64,000 bases of DNA from NCBI RefSeq assembly GCF_003315235.1, contig NZ_QNRU01000009.1, forward strand, positions 1 to 64,000, read 5' to 3'. Numbering within the stretch: position 1 is the first letter of the stretch; each line of letters starts with the position of its first letter. The notes below the pieces were generated by a model. It was given only the letters and a program-made list of their open reading frames with translations. It made no database searches and was not told where the DNA came from. This document shows, piece by piece, positions 9,799 to 18,869 of the stretch. The translations under genes and the position numbers were made by a program. Source of the DNA: Neisseria gonorrhoeae. Its GTDB lineage: Bacteria > Pseudomonadota > Gammaproteobacteria > Burkholderiales > Neisseriaceae.

Positions 9799-11589
9799 CT
9801 ATTCGGCTTCGTCAGCCGCTTCCTGTTCCGAAGGTTTGCCCAAAGCAAATGCCGTCTGTTCGTTGGCACGCTCGACCAAATCCCGTTGAAGCTGTTTGCC
9901 TGCCTTCACGCCCAACAGACGCAGTTTCTCGGCGCGTCCGACCAGATTCCCGCGTCCCTCGGCAAGTTGCTTGAATGCCGTCTGAAAGCTGTTTTGCGCC
10001 TGATCGATGCCTTTGCCGACGCTTTCGAGCGTCTGTACGAAGCCGACAAACTTGTCGTACAGCTTGCCGCCTTCGTCCGCAATCGCCAGCGCGTTTTGGT
10101 TTTGCTGCTCGTTGCGCCAAATATTCGCCACCGTCCGCAAAGTCGCCAGCAGCGTACTGGGGCCGACCAGCATAATCCGTTTGTCGAAACACTCTTGGAA
10201 CAAGCCCGCGTCATTCTGCAACGCCAGCAGGTAGGCCGGTTCGACAGGGATAAACATAAAGACGAAATCCAATGTGTTCACACCTTCCAAATCGGTGTAA
10301 TCCTTCAGCGACAAGCCTTTCATATGCGCGCGTATGCTGGCGATATACGCCGCCAGTTCGCGTGCCGCCTCATCCGCATCCGCCGCCTGCGTGTAGCGCA
10401 CATAAGCCGTCAGCGAAACCTTGGAATCAATGACAATCTGCTTGTTGTCGGGCAGGTTGACCAAAACGTCGGGCTGGAGGCGGCGCGTGCCGCCGTCTTC
10501 CTCTTTTCGGACGGATGCCGCCTGAACCACATATTCCCGCCCTTTCTGAAGGCCGGAATTTTCCAAAACCGTTTCCAGAATCATCTCGCCCCAATTGCCC
10601 TGAACCTTGTTCTGCGTGCCGGTCAGCGCGTTGGTCAGGGCCTTTGCCTCGCTGTGCAGCTGCGCATTCAACCCTTGGAGCCGTTTCAATTCGTTTTCCA
10701 AAGTCAGCCGCTCGCGCGATTCTTTATCATAAGTTTGCCTGACCAACTCGCCGAAACCGTGGATGCGTTCGTTCAACGGGTTCAAAACCTGATGGAGCTG
10801 CTCGCGGTTCTGCTCGGTAAAACGGCGGCTTTTTTCTTCCAAAATCGTGTTGGCAAGATTTTGAAACTGATCGCTCAAGCTTTTGCGCGCCTCGCCCAGC
10901 AAGGACAGCTTTTCTTCAGAAGCAAGGCGTTCCTGTTCGATTTGCGTTGCCAAACGTTCGTTTTCAACCGCCAAACCCTGCGCCTTTTCCTGCAACTCGG
11001 TATGCGACTGCCTCAACCGCTCCGCTTCCGCCTCTTTTTCCTGCAAATAGGCAATCTGTTTTTCGGCGGCGGCAAAACGGTTGCCCACATCGGAAAGGTC
11101 GTTTTGCACGTCGCGGACAGTTTGGCGGCTTTCTTCCAAATCGGTTTCGATTCTTTGGCGGATTTGGCGTTCCAAGGCATATTGGTCGGCAAACGCCTTC
11201 CGTTCCTGTCCGAGCTGCGTTGCCAAACGTTCGTTTTCAACCGCCAAACCCTGTGCCTTTTCCTGCAACTCGATATACGACTGCTTCAGCCGCGCCGACT
11301 CCGCCTCTTTTTCCTGCAAATGGGCAATCTGCTTTTCGGCTGCGGAAAAACGGTTGCCCAAAGCATAATTTTCGTCCTGCAAATGCTCGTATTTCCCATC
11401 CAAAGCGGCCAATTCTGATGCAATTTCTGCGTGTGCCTGTTCAATAAAATCACATCTTGCCGCCTTTTCCGCCAATTGCGCGTTCAAACCGGCAAACTCG
11501 CCCTGAAACCTGCCCTTCATCAGCAACCATGTAAACAACACGCCCGACACCAACGCCGCCAAAGGCAGCAAAACAGTCATCAGCTCCAT
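9799..11589 (-). CDS. rmuC: DNA recombination protein RmuC
   Basis: A 596-residue protein with one N-terminal membrane segment (MELMTVLLPLAALVSGVLFTW), a long coiled coil to about residue 300, and the RmuC nuclease-like core (GNWGEMILETVLENSGL and QIVIDSKVSLTAY). RmuC limits DNA rearrangement at inverted repeats in E. coli. The ATG is used because the codon before it is TTG and an AGGA site lies upstream. The coiled coil contains an internal repeat: residues about 79-129 and 170-220 are nearly identical and 91 residues apart. Uptake sequences are embedded near the C-terminus. Confidence 0.92.
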   Translation of the reverse strand: MELMTVLLPLAALVSGVLFTWLLMKGRFQGEFAGLNAQLAEKAARCDFIEQAHAEIASELAALDGKYEHLQDENYALGNRFSAAEKQIAHLQEKEAESARLKQSYIELQEKAQGLAVENERLATQLGQERKAFADQYALERQIRQRIETDLEESRQTVRDVQNDLSDVGNRFAAAEKQIAYLQEKEAEAERLRQSHTELQEKAQGLAVENERLATQIEQERLASEEKLSLLGEARKSLSDQFQNLANTILEEKSRRFTEQNREQLHQVLNPLNERIHGFGELVRQTYDKESRERLTLENELKRLQGLNAQLHSEAKALTNALTGTQNKVQGNWGEMILETVLENSGLQKGREYVVQAASVRKEEDGGTRRLQPDVLVNLPDNKQIVIDSKVSLTAYVRYTQAADADEAARELAAYIASIRAHMKGLSLKDYTDLEGVNTLDFVFMFIPVEPAYLLALQNDAGLFQECFDKRIMLVGPSTLLATLRTVANIWRNEQQNQNALAIADEGGKLYDKFVGFVQTLESVGKGIDQAQNSFQTAFKQLAEGRGNLVGRAEKLRLLGVKAGKQLQRDLVERANEQTAFALGKPSEQEAADEAE

Positions 11590-11803
11590 CAATCATCCTA
11601 ATATTCAAACATTTTCACACCGGACAAAACCGCCGCCATTCTACCTGTTTGCACGGTGCAGCTCCAAAAAATATAGCGGATTGGCTTTAAACCTGTTCGA
11701 CATCGCCTTACCATGCTGCTTGCGGTTTCAGACCTTTTCCTAATTCAATATCAATCTGCCACAAACCCTGATTAAGTTCCCGATGTCTGACATTTTTAGA
11801 ATG

Positions 11804-11841
11804 ATGCCGTCTGAAATGTTGCAGCTATGTTCAGACGGCAT
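11804..11841. repeat. Inverted pair of uptake sequences
   Basis: ATGCCGTCTGAAA and TTCAGACGGCAT flank a 13-base loop in the 330-base gap between rmuC and petC. The rest of that gap is AT-rich and shows no gene. Confidence 0.7.
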
Positions 11842-11876
11842 ACGGATTCAGGCTTTTCAAACGGCAGGCAAAATGA

Positions 11877-11912
11877 AAAAAGGGCAAACCCTAAAGGATT
11901 TGCCCTTTTGTT
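11877..11912 (-). terminator. Intrinsic terminator of petABC
   Basis: A stem AAAGGGCAAA / TTTGCCCTTT with flanking A and T runs follows the petC stop codon on the minus strand. Confidence 0.8.
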
Positions 11913-11920
11913 CCAAACGC

Positions 11921-12709
11921 TTAGTGTACGTCTTTCCAATATTCTTTTTTCAGGAAATACGCCAAAGGCAGCATAACCGCAAATAGGAAAATCATCACGA
12001 CATAGCCTATACGTTTGCGTTGCAGTTGTGCAGGTTCGCCCATGTACACAAGGTAATTGACCAAATCGCGTACATATGCGTCGTACTCTTTCTGGATCAC
12101 TTTGCCGTTAGGCAGGCGGCGGCTGTGCAAACCGGTAGATTCCCAATACAGCTTAGGCTTCATCTCGCCGTGTTCGTCTTTTACCATAACCGGCTGACCT
12201 TTGGCATCCAACTCAACGGCTTGAACGCCTTGCTGTTCCCACAACGGGTGGGGCATACCGACTTTATCGAATACAGTATTGTTCCAGCCGCTCGGACGGG
12301 TCGGATCTTTATAGAAGCCACGCATATAAGCGTAAAGGTAGTCTGCACCTTTGGAACGCGCAATCAATGTCAAATCGGGCGGAGCAGCACCAAACCATTT
12401 TGCCGCATCTTTCGGGTTCATCGCCGAATGCATGACATCGCCGACATTATCGGTGGTAAACATCAGGTTTTTCTTGATTTCTTCGTCAGTCAAACCGATG
12501 TCTTTCAAACGGTTGAAACGCATACCGCTTGCCGAGTGGCAGGACAGGCAATAGTTGGTAAAGATTTGTGCGCCGCGCTGCAGGCTGACTTGGTCGCGCA
12601 AATCGATATCGACTTTCTCATAGTGTGCATGACCGCCCGAAGCAAATGCCGCACCCATGGGTACTGCCGACAGCAAGGCAGCAAACCAATTTTTCATAGC
12701 TTGTTTCAT
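11921..12709 (-). CDS. petC: Cytochrome c1 of the bc1 complex
   Basis: Haem c subunit of ubiquinol-cytochrome c reductase, held in the inner membrane and facing the periplasm. The signal peptide is MKQAMKNWFAALLSAVPMG ending AFA, the haem site is CLSCH at residues 54-58, and a C-terminal anchor follows (IGYVVMIFLFAVMLPLAYFL). The start at MKQAMKNW gives a standard signal peptide. A second ATG five codons upstream overlaps the petB stop as ATGA and cannot be excluded. It is the last gene of petABC. Confidence 0.94.
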   Translation of the reverse strand: MKQAMKNWFAALLSAVPMGAAFASGGHAHYEKVDIDLRDQVSLQRGAQIFTNYCLSCHSASGMRFNRLKDIGLTDEEIKKNLMFTTDNVGDVMHSAMNPKDAAKWFGAAPPDLTLIARSKGADYLYAYMRGFYKDPTRPSGWNNTVFDKVGMPHPLWEQQGVQAVELDAKGQPVMVKDEHGEMKPKLYWESTGLHSRRLPNGKVIQKEYDAYVRDLVNYLVYMGEPAQLQRKRIGYVVMIFLFAVMLPLAYFLKKEYWKDVH

Positions 12710-12723
12710 TTTGACTGCCCTCA

Positions 12724-14073
12724 TCAGATGTTGGTTGCAAACAGGTAAGCACCCACGGCGGTAATGCCGACGTAAACAAAGAACATGATTTTTTGTTTGG
12801 CGGTGCTCATGGTTACGCGTTCGGGAACCGGTTTGTTTTTATCCAGCTTGGTATAGAACGGCATACCCAGGAAGAATGCGAAATAGACGAAGGACAGGAT
12901 GCGCGCGACCAAAGTACGCGTATCGGTTGCCACCATCGCGCCCAAAATACCCAAACCGATAAAGGAAATGATGAACAAGACCAATGCGGTTTTGAAAATC
13001 GGACCGCGGTAACGGACGGATTTCACCTCGCCCCTATCCAGCCAAGGCAGCAGGGCAATCAACACGACCGCCGCGCCCATACCGATTACACCCCAAACCT
13101 GCGTTCCCAAGAAGGAAGGAATCGCACGCAAAATGGCGTAGAACGGTGTGAAATACCATACCGGCGCAATGTGCGGGGGTGTTTTCAGCGCATTTGCCGC
13201 ATCGAAGTTCGGCGCTTCCAGGAAGTAGCCGCCGCCTTCAGGGGCAAAGAACAATACGGCACAGAAGACAATCAGGAATACAACGACGCCCAGGATGTCT
13301 TTAACAGTGTAGTAAGGGTGGAACGGGATGCCGTCGCGCGGAATGCCGTTTTCATCTTTGTTTTTCTTGATTTCCACACCGTCGGGGTTGTTAGAGCCCA
13401 CTTCGTGCAGTGCGATGATGTGTGCCACGACTAAACCGAGCAATACCAGCGGTACGGCGATAACGTGCAGGGCGAAGAAGCGGTTCAGGGTAACGTCGGA
13501 AACGTTGAAGTCGCCGCGAATCCAAGTGGACAAATCAGGACCGATGACGGGAATGGCGGAGAACAGGTTGATAATCACCTGCGCACCCCAAAAGGACATC
13601 TGACCCCAAGGCAGCAGGTAGCCCATAAAGGCTTCCGCCATCAATGCCAAGAAGATCAAAGAACCGAAAATCCACACCAATTCGCGCGGTTTTTTATATG
13701 AACCGTAAATCAAACCACGGAACATGTGCAGATAAACAACAATGAAGAAGAAAGATGCGCCGGTGGAGTGCATGTAGCGGATAATCCAACCGCCGGACAC
13801 GTCGCGCATGATGTACTCTACTGCGGTAAAGGCAGCAGGCAGATGGTAGGCATTCAGGTTGCCGTCCGGTTTGTAGTTCATCGTCAGGAAAATACCGCTG
13901 ACGATTTGAATCACGAGGACGAGCAGGGCTAAAGAGCCGAAATAGTACCAAAAATTAAAGTTTTTCGGCGCATAGTATTGCGCCAAATGCTCATTCCACA
14001 TTTTAGACAGGGGGAAGCGAGCGTCCATCCAGCCTAACAATGCTTTTGCTTTGCTATTGGTTTGGTTTGCCAT
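12724..14073 (-). CDS. petB: Cytochrome b of the bc1 complex
   Basis: Membrane subunit that carries the two b haems and the quinol sites. Its 449 residues include the eight hydrophobic helices of bacterial cytochrome b, with paired haem histidines in HSTGASFFFIVVYLH and in FFALHVIAVP, and a PEWY-like Qo motif region at PVWYFTPFYA. It is the middle gene of petABC, with 18 bases between it and petA. Confidence 0.96.
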   Translation of the reverse strand: MANQTNSKAKALLGWMDARFPLSKMWNEHLAQYYAPKNFNFWYYFGSLALLVLVIQIVSGIFLTMNYKPDGNLNAYHLPAAFTAVEYIMRDVSGGWIIRYMHSTGASFFFIVVYLHMFRGLIYGSYKKPRELVWIFGSLIFLALMAEAFMGYLLPWGQMSFWGAQVIINLFSAIPVIGPDLSTWIRGDFNVSDVTLNRFFALHVIAVPLVLLGLVVAHIIALHEVGSNNPDGVEIKKNKDENGIPRDGIPFHPYYTVKDILGVVVFLIVFCAVLFFAPEGGGYFLEAPNFDAANALKTPPHIAPVWYFTPFYAILRAIPSFLGTQVWGVIGMGAAVVLIALLPWLDRGEVKSVRYRGPIFKTALVLFIISFIGLGILGAMVATDTRTLVARILSFVYFAFFLGMPFYTKLDKNKPVPERVTMSTAKQKIMFFVYVGITAVGAYLFATNI

Positions 14074-14091
14074 AATTATCGTTCCTTATTC

Positions 14092-14673
14092 TTAGTCTTC
14101 GCCCACCAAGATAGTTGTGTCGCTCAAGTATTTATATGGCGGGACAACCAGGTTGGTCGGGGCAGGAACACCTTTATATACGCGGCCGGCCAAGTCGAAT
14201 TTCGAACCGTGGCAGGGGCAGAAGAAGCCGCCTTTCCAGTCTGCACCCAAATCGGCGGGGGCAATGTCGGGACGGAAGGTGGGCGAGCAGCCCAAATGGG
14301 TGCAGATACCGATGGCGACAAGGATGTTCGGCTTAATCGAACGGGTCTCGTTTTTAGCATACTCCGGCTGCTGTTCCGCATCGGAATTGGGATCGGTAAG
14401 TTCGCCGTTCAGGCCTTTCAGGTCTTTAAGCTGCTGATCTGTACGGTTGAGCACCCAAATCGGTTTGCCTTGCCACTCGGCGGTCAGCAGCTGACCCGCT
14501 TCGATTTTACTGACATCCACTTCGACGGCAGCACCGGCGGCCTTGGCTTTTTCCGAAGGGAAAAAACTGACCACAAACGGCGTTGCCACACCCAATGCTG
14601 CCACTCCGCCCGCGCCGCAGGTCGCAAGTGTCAGGAAACGGCGGCGGCCGTTGTTGATTTCTTGATTATCCAT
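14092..14673 (-). CDS. petA: Rieske iron-sulfur subunit of the bc1 complex
   Basis: A 193-residue Rieske protein. The twin-arginine stretch NNGRRRFLTLATCG at the N-terminus both directs Tat export and forms the membrane anchor. The 2Fe-2S ligands are in CTHLGC and CPCHGSKFD. It delivers electrons from quinol to cytochrome c1. First gene of petABC; about 120 bases upstream separate it from the NIF3 gene. Confidence 0.96.
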   Translation of the reverse strand: MDNQEINNGRRRFLTLATCGAGGVAALGVATPFVVSFFPSEKAKAAGAAVEVDVSKIEAGQLLTAEWQGKPIWVLNRTDQQLKDLKGLNGELTDPNSDAEQQPEYAKNETRSIKPNILVAIGICTHLGCSPTFRPDIAPADLGADWKGGFFCPCHGSKFDLAGRVYKGVPAPTNLVVPPYKYLSDTTILVGED

Positions 14674-14795
14674 TATTCAGTCGTCCTAATATTTTGGGAA
14701 TGCCGAGCCATTAAACATTGCAATTTTACCCAGTTTGCAGTGATACTCAAAGCATTATTTAAAATAAGGTAAAGTTTTATGATATTTCTCAAGAC

Positions 14796-15545
14796 TCAAG
14801 CCGGGTTGTTTTCGTCAAAATGGCACACTTCCAACCCGAAAACCTCTGCCGCCGATTCTGCCAGCGCGCGTACGCCGTAACGTTCCGTCGCGTGATGCCC
14901 TGCCGAAATGAAAGCCGTACCCGTTTCATTGGCGAGGTGGTATTGGGCTTCGGAAATTTCACCCGTCAGATACAGATCGACGCCTTCATCTATTGCCGTC
15001 TGAAAAAAGCCCTGTGCACCGCCGGTACACCATGCGACCCGTCGGATTTCGCGTTCGGGTTTGCCGATGACGACAGGCTTACGTCGCAAAACTGTTTCAA
15101 TATGCGCCGCCAATGCGCCGAGTGTCTTGGCTTGTTTCAGGCTGCCCGAGTTGAGCAGGTTTTGTTCGCCGAACCGTTTTTCTGTCGCAAAACCCAATCT
15201 GTCGGCGAGTTGGGCATTGTTGCCCAGTATGGGATGCACATCCAGGGGCAGATGGTAGCCTGCCATATTGATGTCGTGCCGTAACAGTGCGGCAATCCGT
15301 TCTTTTTTCCAACCGGTAACGGTCGGCAGCTCGCTTTTCCAGAACATACCGTGATGCACCAAAAGCAAATCTGCCTTCTGCTCCACAGCAAAATCAATCG
15401 CTGCCCTGCTTGCCGTTACCGACGTAACGATTTTCCCGATATATTCCCTCCCTTCAACCTGCAAACCATTGGGGGCGTAATCTTTAAACGATGCCGTCTG
15501 CAACGTTTCGTCGCACCAGGCTAAAAAATCTCTGCGCAAAACCAT
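14796..15545 (-). CDS. NIF3 / YbgI family metal-binding protein
   Basis: A 249-residue member of the NIF3 family (GTP cyclohydrolase I type 2 homologue). Metal ligands are visible in LLVHHGMFW, in the MAGYHLPLDVHP block, and in AGHHATERYG near the C-terminus with a final glutamate-containing helix. The true biochemical function of the family is not settled. The start is the ATG reading MVLRRDFLA, since the upstream alternative is a TTG. An uptake sequence is embedded near the N-terminus (around 15490). Confidence 0.88.
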   Translation of the reverse strand: MVLRRDFLAWCDETLQTASFKDYAPNGLQVEGREYIGKIVTSVTASRAAIDFAVEQKADLLLVHHGMFWKSELPTVTGWKKERIAALLRHDINMAGYHLPLDVHPILGNNAQLADRLGFATEKRFGEQNLLNSGSLKQAKTLGALAAHIETVLRRKPVVIGKPEREIRRVAWCTGGAQGFFQTAIDEGVDLYLTGEISEAQYHLANETGTAFISAGHHATERYGVRALAESAAEVFGLEVCHFDENNPA

Positions 15546-15673
15546 ATTTTTCCTGTCATTTCCAAACAAGCGGGCATTCTAACCGCAAATGCCCGAAACG
15601 CCCATTTTTCCGATTTGCACCCGCATATGAATTATTTTAATATGCGCCGGTTCAATATGCCGTCTGAAGCCCC

Positions 15674-16603
15674 ATGGATTCCATTATCGAATTGCGCCAC
15701 CTCAAAACCCTGCTGGCACTTGAAGAAACCGGCAGCGTCTCCCTTGCCGCCAAACGGGTTTTCCTTACCCAATCCGCCCTTTCCCACCAGATCCGTATGC
15801 TCGAAAACCACTACGGCACGCCGCTGTTCGAACGCAAATCCACGCCCCTGCGCTTTACCCCGGTGGGCGAAAGGCTGCTGCGCCTCGCCCACGAACTGAT
15901 ACCTCAAGTTGCTGTTGCAGAACGAGATTTGGCGCGAATCACGGAAGGGGAGGCGGGAGAGCTGCGGATTGCCGTCGAATGCCATACCTGTTTCGACTGG
16001 CTGATGCCCGCCATGGGCGAATTCCGCCCGATGTGGCTCCAAGTCGAACTGGATATCGTATCAGGATTCCAAGCGGATTCCGTCGGGCTGCTGCTGCAAC
16101 ACCGCGCCGACCTCGCCATTGTCTCCGAAGCCGAAAAACAAAGCAGCATCAGCTTCCACCCACTGTTTGCCTACGAAATGGTCGGCATTTGCGCCCCGGA
16201 CCATCCGCTTGCCGCCAAAAACGTTTGGACGGCGGAAGACTTTATCGGGGAAACCCTGATTACCTATCCCGTTCCCGACGAGATGCTGGATTTACCCAAA
16301 AAAATCCTGATTCCGAAAAACATCAACCCGCCGCGCCGGCACAGCGAGCTGACCATCGCCATTATCCAACTGGTTGCCAGCAGACGTGGCATTGCCGCCC
16401 TTCCCTATTGGACAGTCATGCCCTACCTTGAAAAAGGCTATGTCGTCCACCGCCAAATTACTGCCGACGGACTGCAAAGCAAACTGTATGCCGCCATCCG
16501 CACTGAAGACACAGATAAAAGTTATCTGAACAACTTTTGCCAAATCATACGTGAACGCGGCTTCGCGGACTTGCCCGGATTAAGTGAGTTGGAACCGGTC
16601 TGA
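15674..16603 (+). CDS. metR: LysR-family regulator MetR
   Basis: A 309-residue LysR-type regulator. The N-terminal winged helix-turn-helix (residues 5-64) includes GSVSLAAKRVFLTQSALSHQI, and the effector domain follows. Closest in pattern to MetR (ECHTCFDWLMPA and FRPMWLQVELDIVSGF), which activates methionine genes with homocysteine as co-inducer. No met gene lies next to it here, so regulation must act at a distance. An uptake sequence lies just upstream of the start. The next gene on the same strand is the AT-rich immunity-like gene. Confidence 0.88.
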   Translation: MDSIIELRHLKTLLALEETGSVSLAAKRVFLTQSALSHQIRMLENHYGTPLFERKSTPLRFTPVGERLLRLAHELIPQVAVAERDLARITEGEAGELRIAVECHTCFDWLMPAMGEFRPMWLQVELDIVSGFQADSVGLLLQHRADLAIVSEAEKQSSISFHPLFAYEMVGICAPDHPLAAKNVWTAEDFIGETLITYPVPDEMLDLPKKILIPKNINPPRRHSELTIAIIQLVASRRGIAALPYWTVMPYLEKGYVVHRQITADGLQSKLYAAIRTEDTDKSYLNNFCQIIRERGFADLPGLSELEPV

Positions 16604-16691
16604 TTTCCCTTGTTCAAACTATACCCGGGCTATTTTTCTATTTTTTTATATTTAAGAAAACGGAATAGTTATTAGAGAAACTCTTTTAACA

Positions 16692-16796
16692 TAGCCTCAA
16701 GGGGTTGTTAAACTTGAAACTATATGAGATGGGAACAGACTCATAACGGGTGAAATATATGGATCAACAGGACGTTTTAGACATGGAACAAAATAA
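16692..16796 (+). pseudogene. Toxin C-terminal tail remnant
   Basis: A short frame reads PQGVVKLETI, a TGA stop, then DGNRLITGEIYGSTGRFRHG and TK before its own TAA. That TAA shares a base with the start of the next gene as TAATG, the classic coupling of a toxin and its immunity gene. No full toxin remains upstream: metR is intact just before it. The identity as a toxin tail is an inference from the overlap, composition and position; I recognise no toxin domain. Confidence 0.4.
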
Positions 16797-17290
16797 TGAG
16801 ATTAACGAAATATCCTTATAACTCCATAAGAGAGTTAGAAGACTATTTAATAAACACCTATCAAAAATATATTATTCTACAAGAGGGAGGAAAAGAGATT
16901 TATCGATGTTTTATTCTTTCTTTTTATAAAGAATTCAATATAGGTATTGGATTAGCTGTTTCTTGCATAAGTATTCCCCCAAAAGTATTAATGCTTGATG
17001 ATAAAAATATTTTTATCGGATTTGATTCAGTCGTTTTTTGTATTTCTATACAAAATTCAAAAGTTAACATACTAAATATAGATGGAATAGTTTTTGATAT
17101 TTATTTATTGGATAATCAAAAAATTTGTATTATTCATGAGTTGGGTGCAATTATTACAGATAAAAATTTAATAAGAGAGAATTCAGTATCTACCGATATA
17201 ATATCAGACTGGGAAATAGATAAAGTTAATAAGTTAATCATATTAAAAGAGTTAGACTCTGAAAAAATAATTTCTCTAAATTATGATTAA
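16796..17290 (+). CDS. Putative immunity protein, AT-rich
   Basis: A 164-residue soluble acidic protein (start MRLTKYPYNS) with no signal peptide. It is rich in isoleucine, aspartate, lysine and asparagine, and its codons end mostly in A or T, unlike its GC-rich neighbours. I do not recognise a named family. Size, acidity and the TAATG overlap with a short upstream coding remnant fit an immunity protein of a polymorphic toxin such as the Maf or CDI systems. It lies between metR and the ribosomal protein operon, so it is probably an acquired orphan. No uptake sequence lies within it. Confidence 0.6.
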   Translation: MRLTKYPYNSIRELEDYLINTYQKYIILQEGGKEIYRCFILSFYKEFNIGIGLAVSCISIPPKVLMLDDKNIFIGFDSVVFCISIQNSKVNILNIDGIVFDIYLLDNQKICIIHELGAIITDKNLIRENSVSTDIISDWEIDKVNKLIILKELDSEKIISLNYD

Positions 17291-17628
17291 GGATGCTTGG
17301 TTATTTAAGATATTCTCCCCATTATATAATACAGGTTAGCTAAAAACTAGGAAACTGTTCCTTTACTGATCGGCTTGAACGGCGGCGGCGACACCTATGC
17401 TAACCCTAATAGATTGCCATTTTTATAGGCTAGTTGAAATAGCCGTTCTATTTTTTCAATAACTCTAAATAAATTAAAAGTTATTTTACAAAGTAGAAAT
17501 ACGATGTCCTCTCCAGTAACAGCCATCCCTGACGGTCAGTTCGTCCGTGTAGTCGATACCGGTGCTGTTTTTGATTTTTGCCCAATCCGTAATCTTTAGA
17601 TTACCAATGGGAAACCGCCTGTTACAAA
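17291..17628. other. Non-coding scar with gene fragments
   Basis: About 340 bases without an intact gene. On the plus strand 17367-17429 reads LIGLNGGGDTYANPNRLPFL then a stop, with normal Neisseria codon use. On the minus strand 17486-17615 reads RFPIGNLKITDWAKIKNSTG through to WRGHRISTL and a stop. Both look like tails of longer genes that are gone. I cannot name their parents. Confidence 0.4.
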
Positions 17629-17659
17629 TAAAAAACCCTGCGATAAGCAGGGTTTTTTG
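17629..17659 (-). terminator. Terminator of the rplM-rpsI operon
   Basis: An AAAAAACCCTGC / GCAGGGTTTTTT stem with a loop of about six bases follows the rpsI stop codon. Confidence 0.88.
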
Positions 17660-17670
17660 AATTTCCAAAA

Positions 17671-18063
17671 TCAACGTTTGGAGAATTGTTTTGCACGGCG
17701 TGCTTTGCGCAGACCCGGTTTTTTACGTTCGACTTCGCGCGCATCGCGGGTAACGAAACCGGCTTGAGACAAGGCAGGTTTCAAAGCAGCGTCAAAATCA
17801 ATCAGGGCACGGGTAATACCGTGGCGGATTGCGCCGGACTGGCCGGTTTCGCCGCCGCCGACAACATTTACTTTGATGTCGAGAGATTCGGCGTTTTCAG
17901 TCAGAACCAGAGGTTGGCGGACAACCATACGGCTGGTTTCGCGTGCGAAGAATTCGTCAACGGGACGGCCGTTTACGATGATTTGACCCGTACCTTTAGT
18001 CAGGAATACACGAGCCACTGAACTTTTGCGGCGGCCTGTGCCGTAGTAGTATTTACCGTTCAT
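17671..18063 (-). CDS. rpsI: 30S ribosomal protein S9
   Basis: S9 of the small subunit, 130 residues, whose C-terminal tail reaches the P site. The conserved [12 protein letters not shown] start and the basic end [17 protein letters not shown] are present. Second gene of the rplM-rpsI pair, 12 bases after rplM, with a clear terminator downstream. Confidence 0.98.
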   Translation of the reverse strand: MNGKYYYGTGRRKSSVARVFLTKGTGQIIVNGRPVDEFFARETSRMVVRQPLVLTENAESLDIKVNVVGGGETGQSGAIRHGITRALIDFDAALKPALSQAGFVTRDAREVERKKPGLRKARRAKQFSKR

Positions 18064-18075
18064 GTCGTGTCCTTA

Positions 18076-18507
18076 TTATTTCAGTTCCAAAACTTTGGGT
18101 TGTTGCGCAGCATGGGCATGCTCCGCACCAGCGTACACTTTCAGTTTTTTAATCATGGCGTAACCCAGCGGACCTTTGGGCAGCATACCTTTTACAGCCT
18201 GCTCCAAAGCGCGGCCCGGGAATTGATCTTGCATTTCGCGGAAAGTGCGCTCGTAGATGCCGCCTGGAAAACCGGAATGGCGGAAGTATTTTTTATCTTC
18301 GAATTTGGCACCGGTTACACGCAGTTTGTCCGCATTGATGACGATGATGTAATCGCCGGTATCGACGTGGGGGGTGTATTCAGGTTTGTGTTTGCCACGC
18401 AGACGGCTGGCGACTTCGGTTGCAACGCGACCCAAGACTTTGTCTTGGGCATCGATGACGAACCATTCGCGCTTCACCTCGTGGGGTTTCGCTGAAAAGG
18501 TTTTCAT
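18076..18507 (-). CDS. rplM: 50S ribosomal protein L13
   Basis: L13 of the large subunit, 143 residues, an early assembly protein. The family blocks [16 protein letters not shown] and [16 protein letters not shown] are intact. First gene of the pair with rpsI. About 150 bases separate it from the terminator of the 6S RNA upstream. Confidence 0.98.
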   Translation of the reverse strand: MKTFSAKPHEVKREWFVIDAQDKVLGRVATEVASRLRGKHKPEYTPHVDTGDYIIVINADKLRVTGAKFEDKKYFRHSGFPGGIYERTFREMQDQFPGRALEQAVKGMLPKGPLGYAMIKKLKVYAGAEHAHAAQQPKVLELK

Positions 18508-18651
18508 AGTGGAAATCCAGATAGATATAGAAAGTTATGGATTTTAAAGACAGGATTTGATTTTGTCAATCGCATTACCGCGTTACGGAAGGATTTTCCG
18601 GATTTCGGCAGACTGCATACTGCTTTTTCGGGCGGGGCGGCGGCCAATGTG

Positions 18652-18680
18652 AAAAACCGCATCGTTGCGATGCGGTTTTG
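18652..18680 (-). terminator. Terminator of 6S RNA
   Basis: AAAACCGCATCG and CGATGCGGTTTTT form a tight hairpin with a T tail on the minus strand, at the 3' end of the 6S RNA candidate. Confidence 0.8.
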
Positions 18681-18684
18681 AATG

Positions 18685-18863
18685 GGAATCCCCGCGAGAG
18701 CCGTTTCGGCCGAATCCGCTTGAACCTTGCTGACAAGGCGGCTGCCCCGGGTAGTTTCGGGTGCGTCCGCAAAAGGACGCTCGCGCCCACTACTGCTCCC
18801 GGCAACCTTAAGCGAACTTATTGGTTCAAAGGAATATATGCCTTCGCGGACACCGCAGGGAAA
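18685..18863 (-). ncRNA. ssrS: 6S RNA
   Basis: The stretch between zapA and rplM folds as a long double-stranded rod: on the minus strand the 5' end CCCTGCGG pairs with CTCGCGGGG at the 3' end, with the large central bubble region flanked by CGCGAGCGTCC / GGACGC-type stems. 6S RNA lies directly downstream of zapA in many beta- and gammaproteobacteria, as here, and is about 180 nucleotides long. It binds sigma-70 RNA polymerase. The exact ends are estimates. Confidence 0.78.
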
Positions 18864-18869
18864 AAGGGG

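Noticed and set aside
9772-11418. A 548-codon plus-strand frame across rmuC
   Set aside because: Antisense shadow of rmuC. Its apparent repeats are the reverse of the real coiled-coil repeats.
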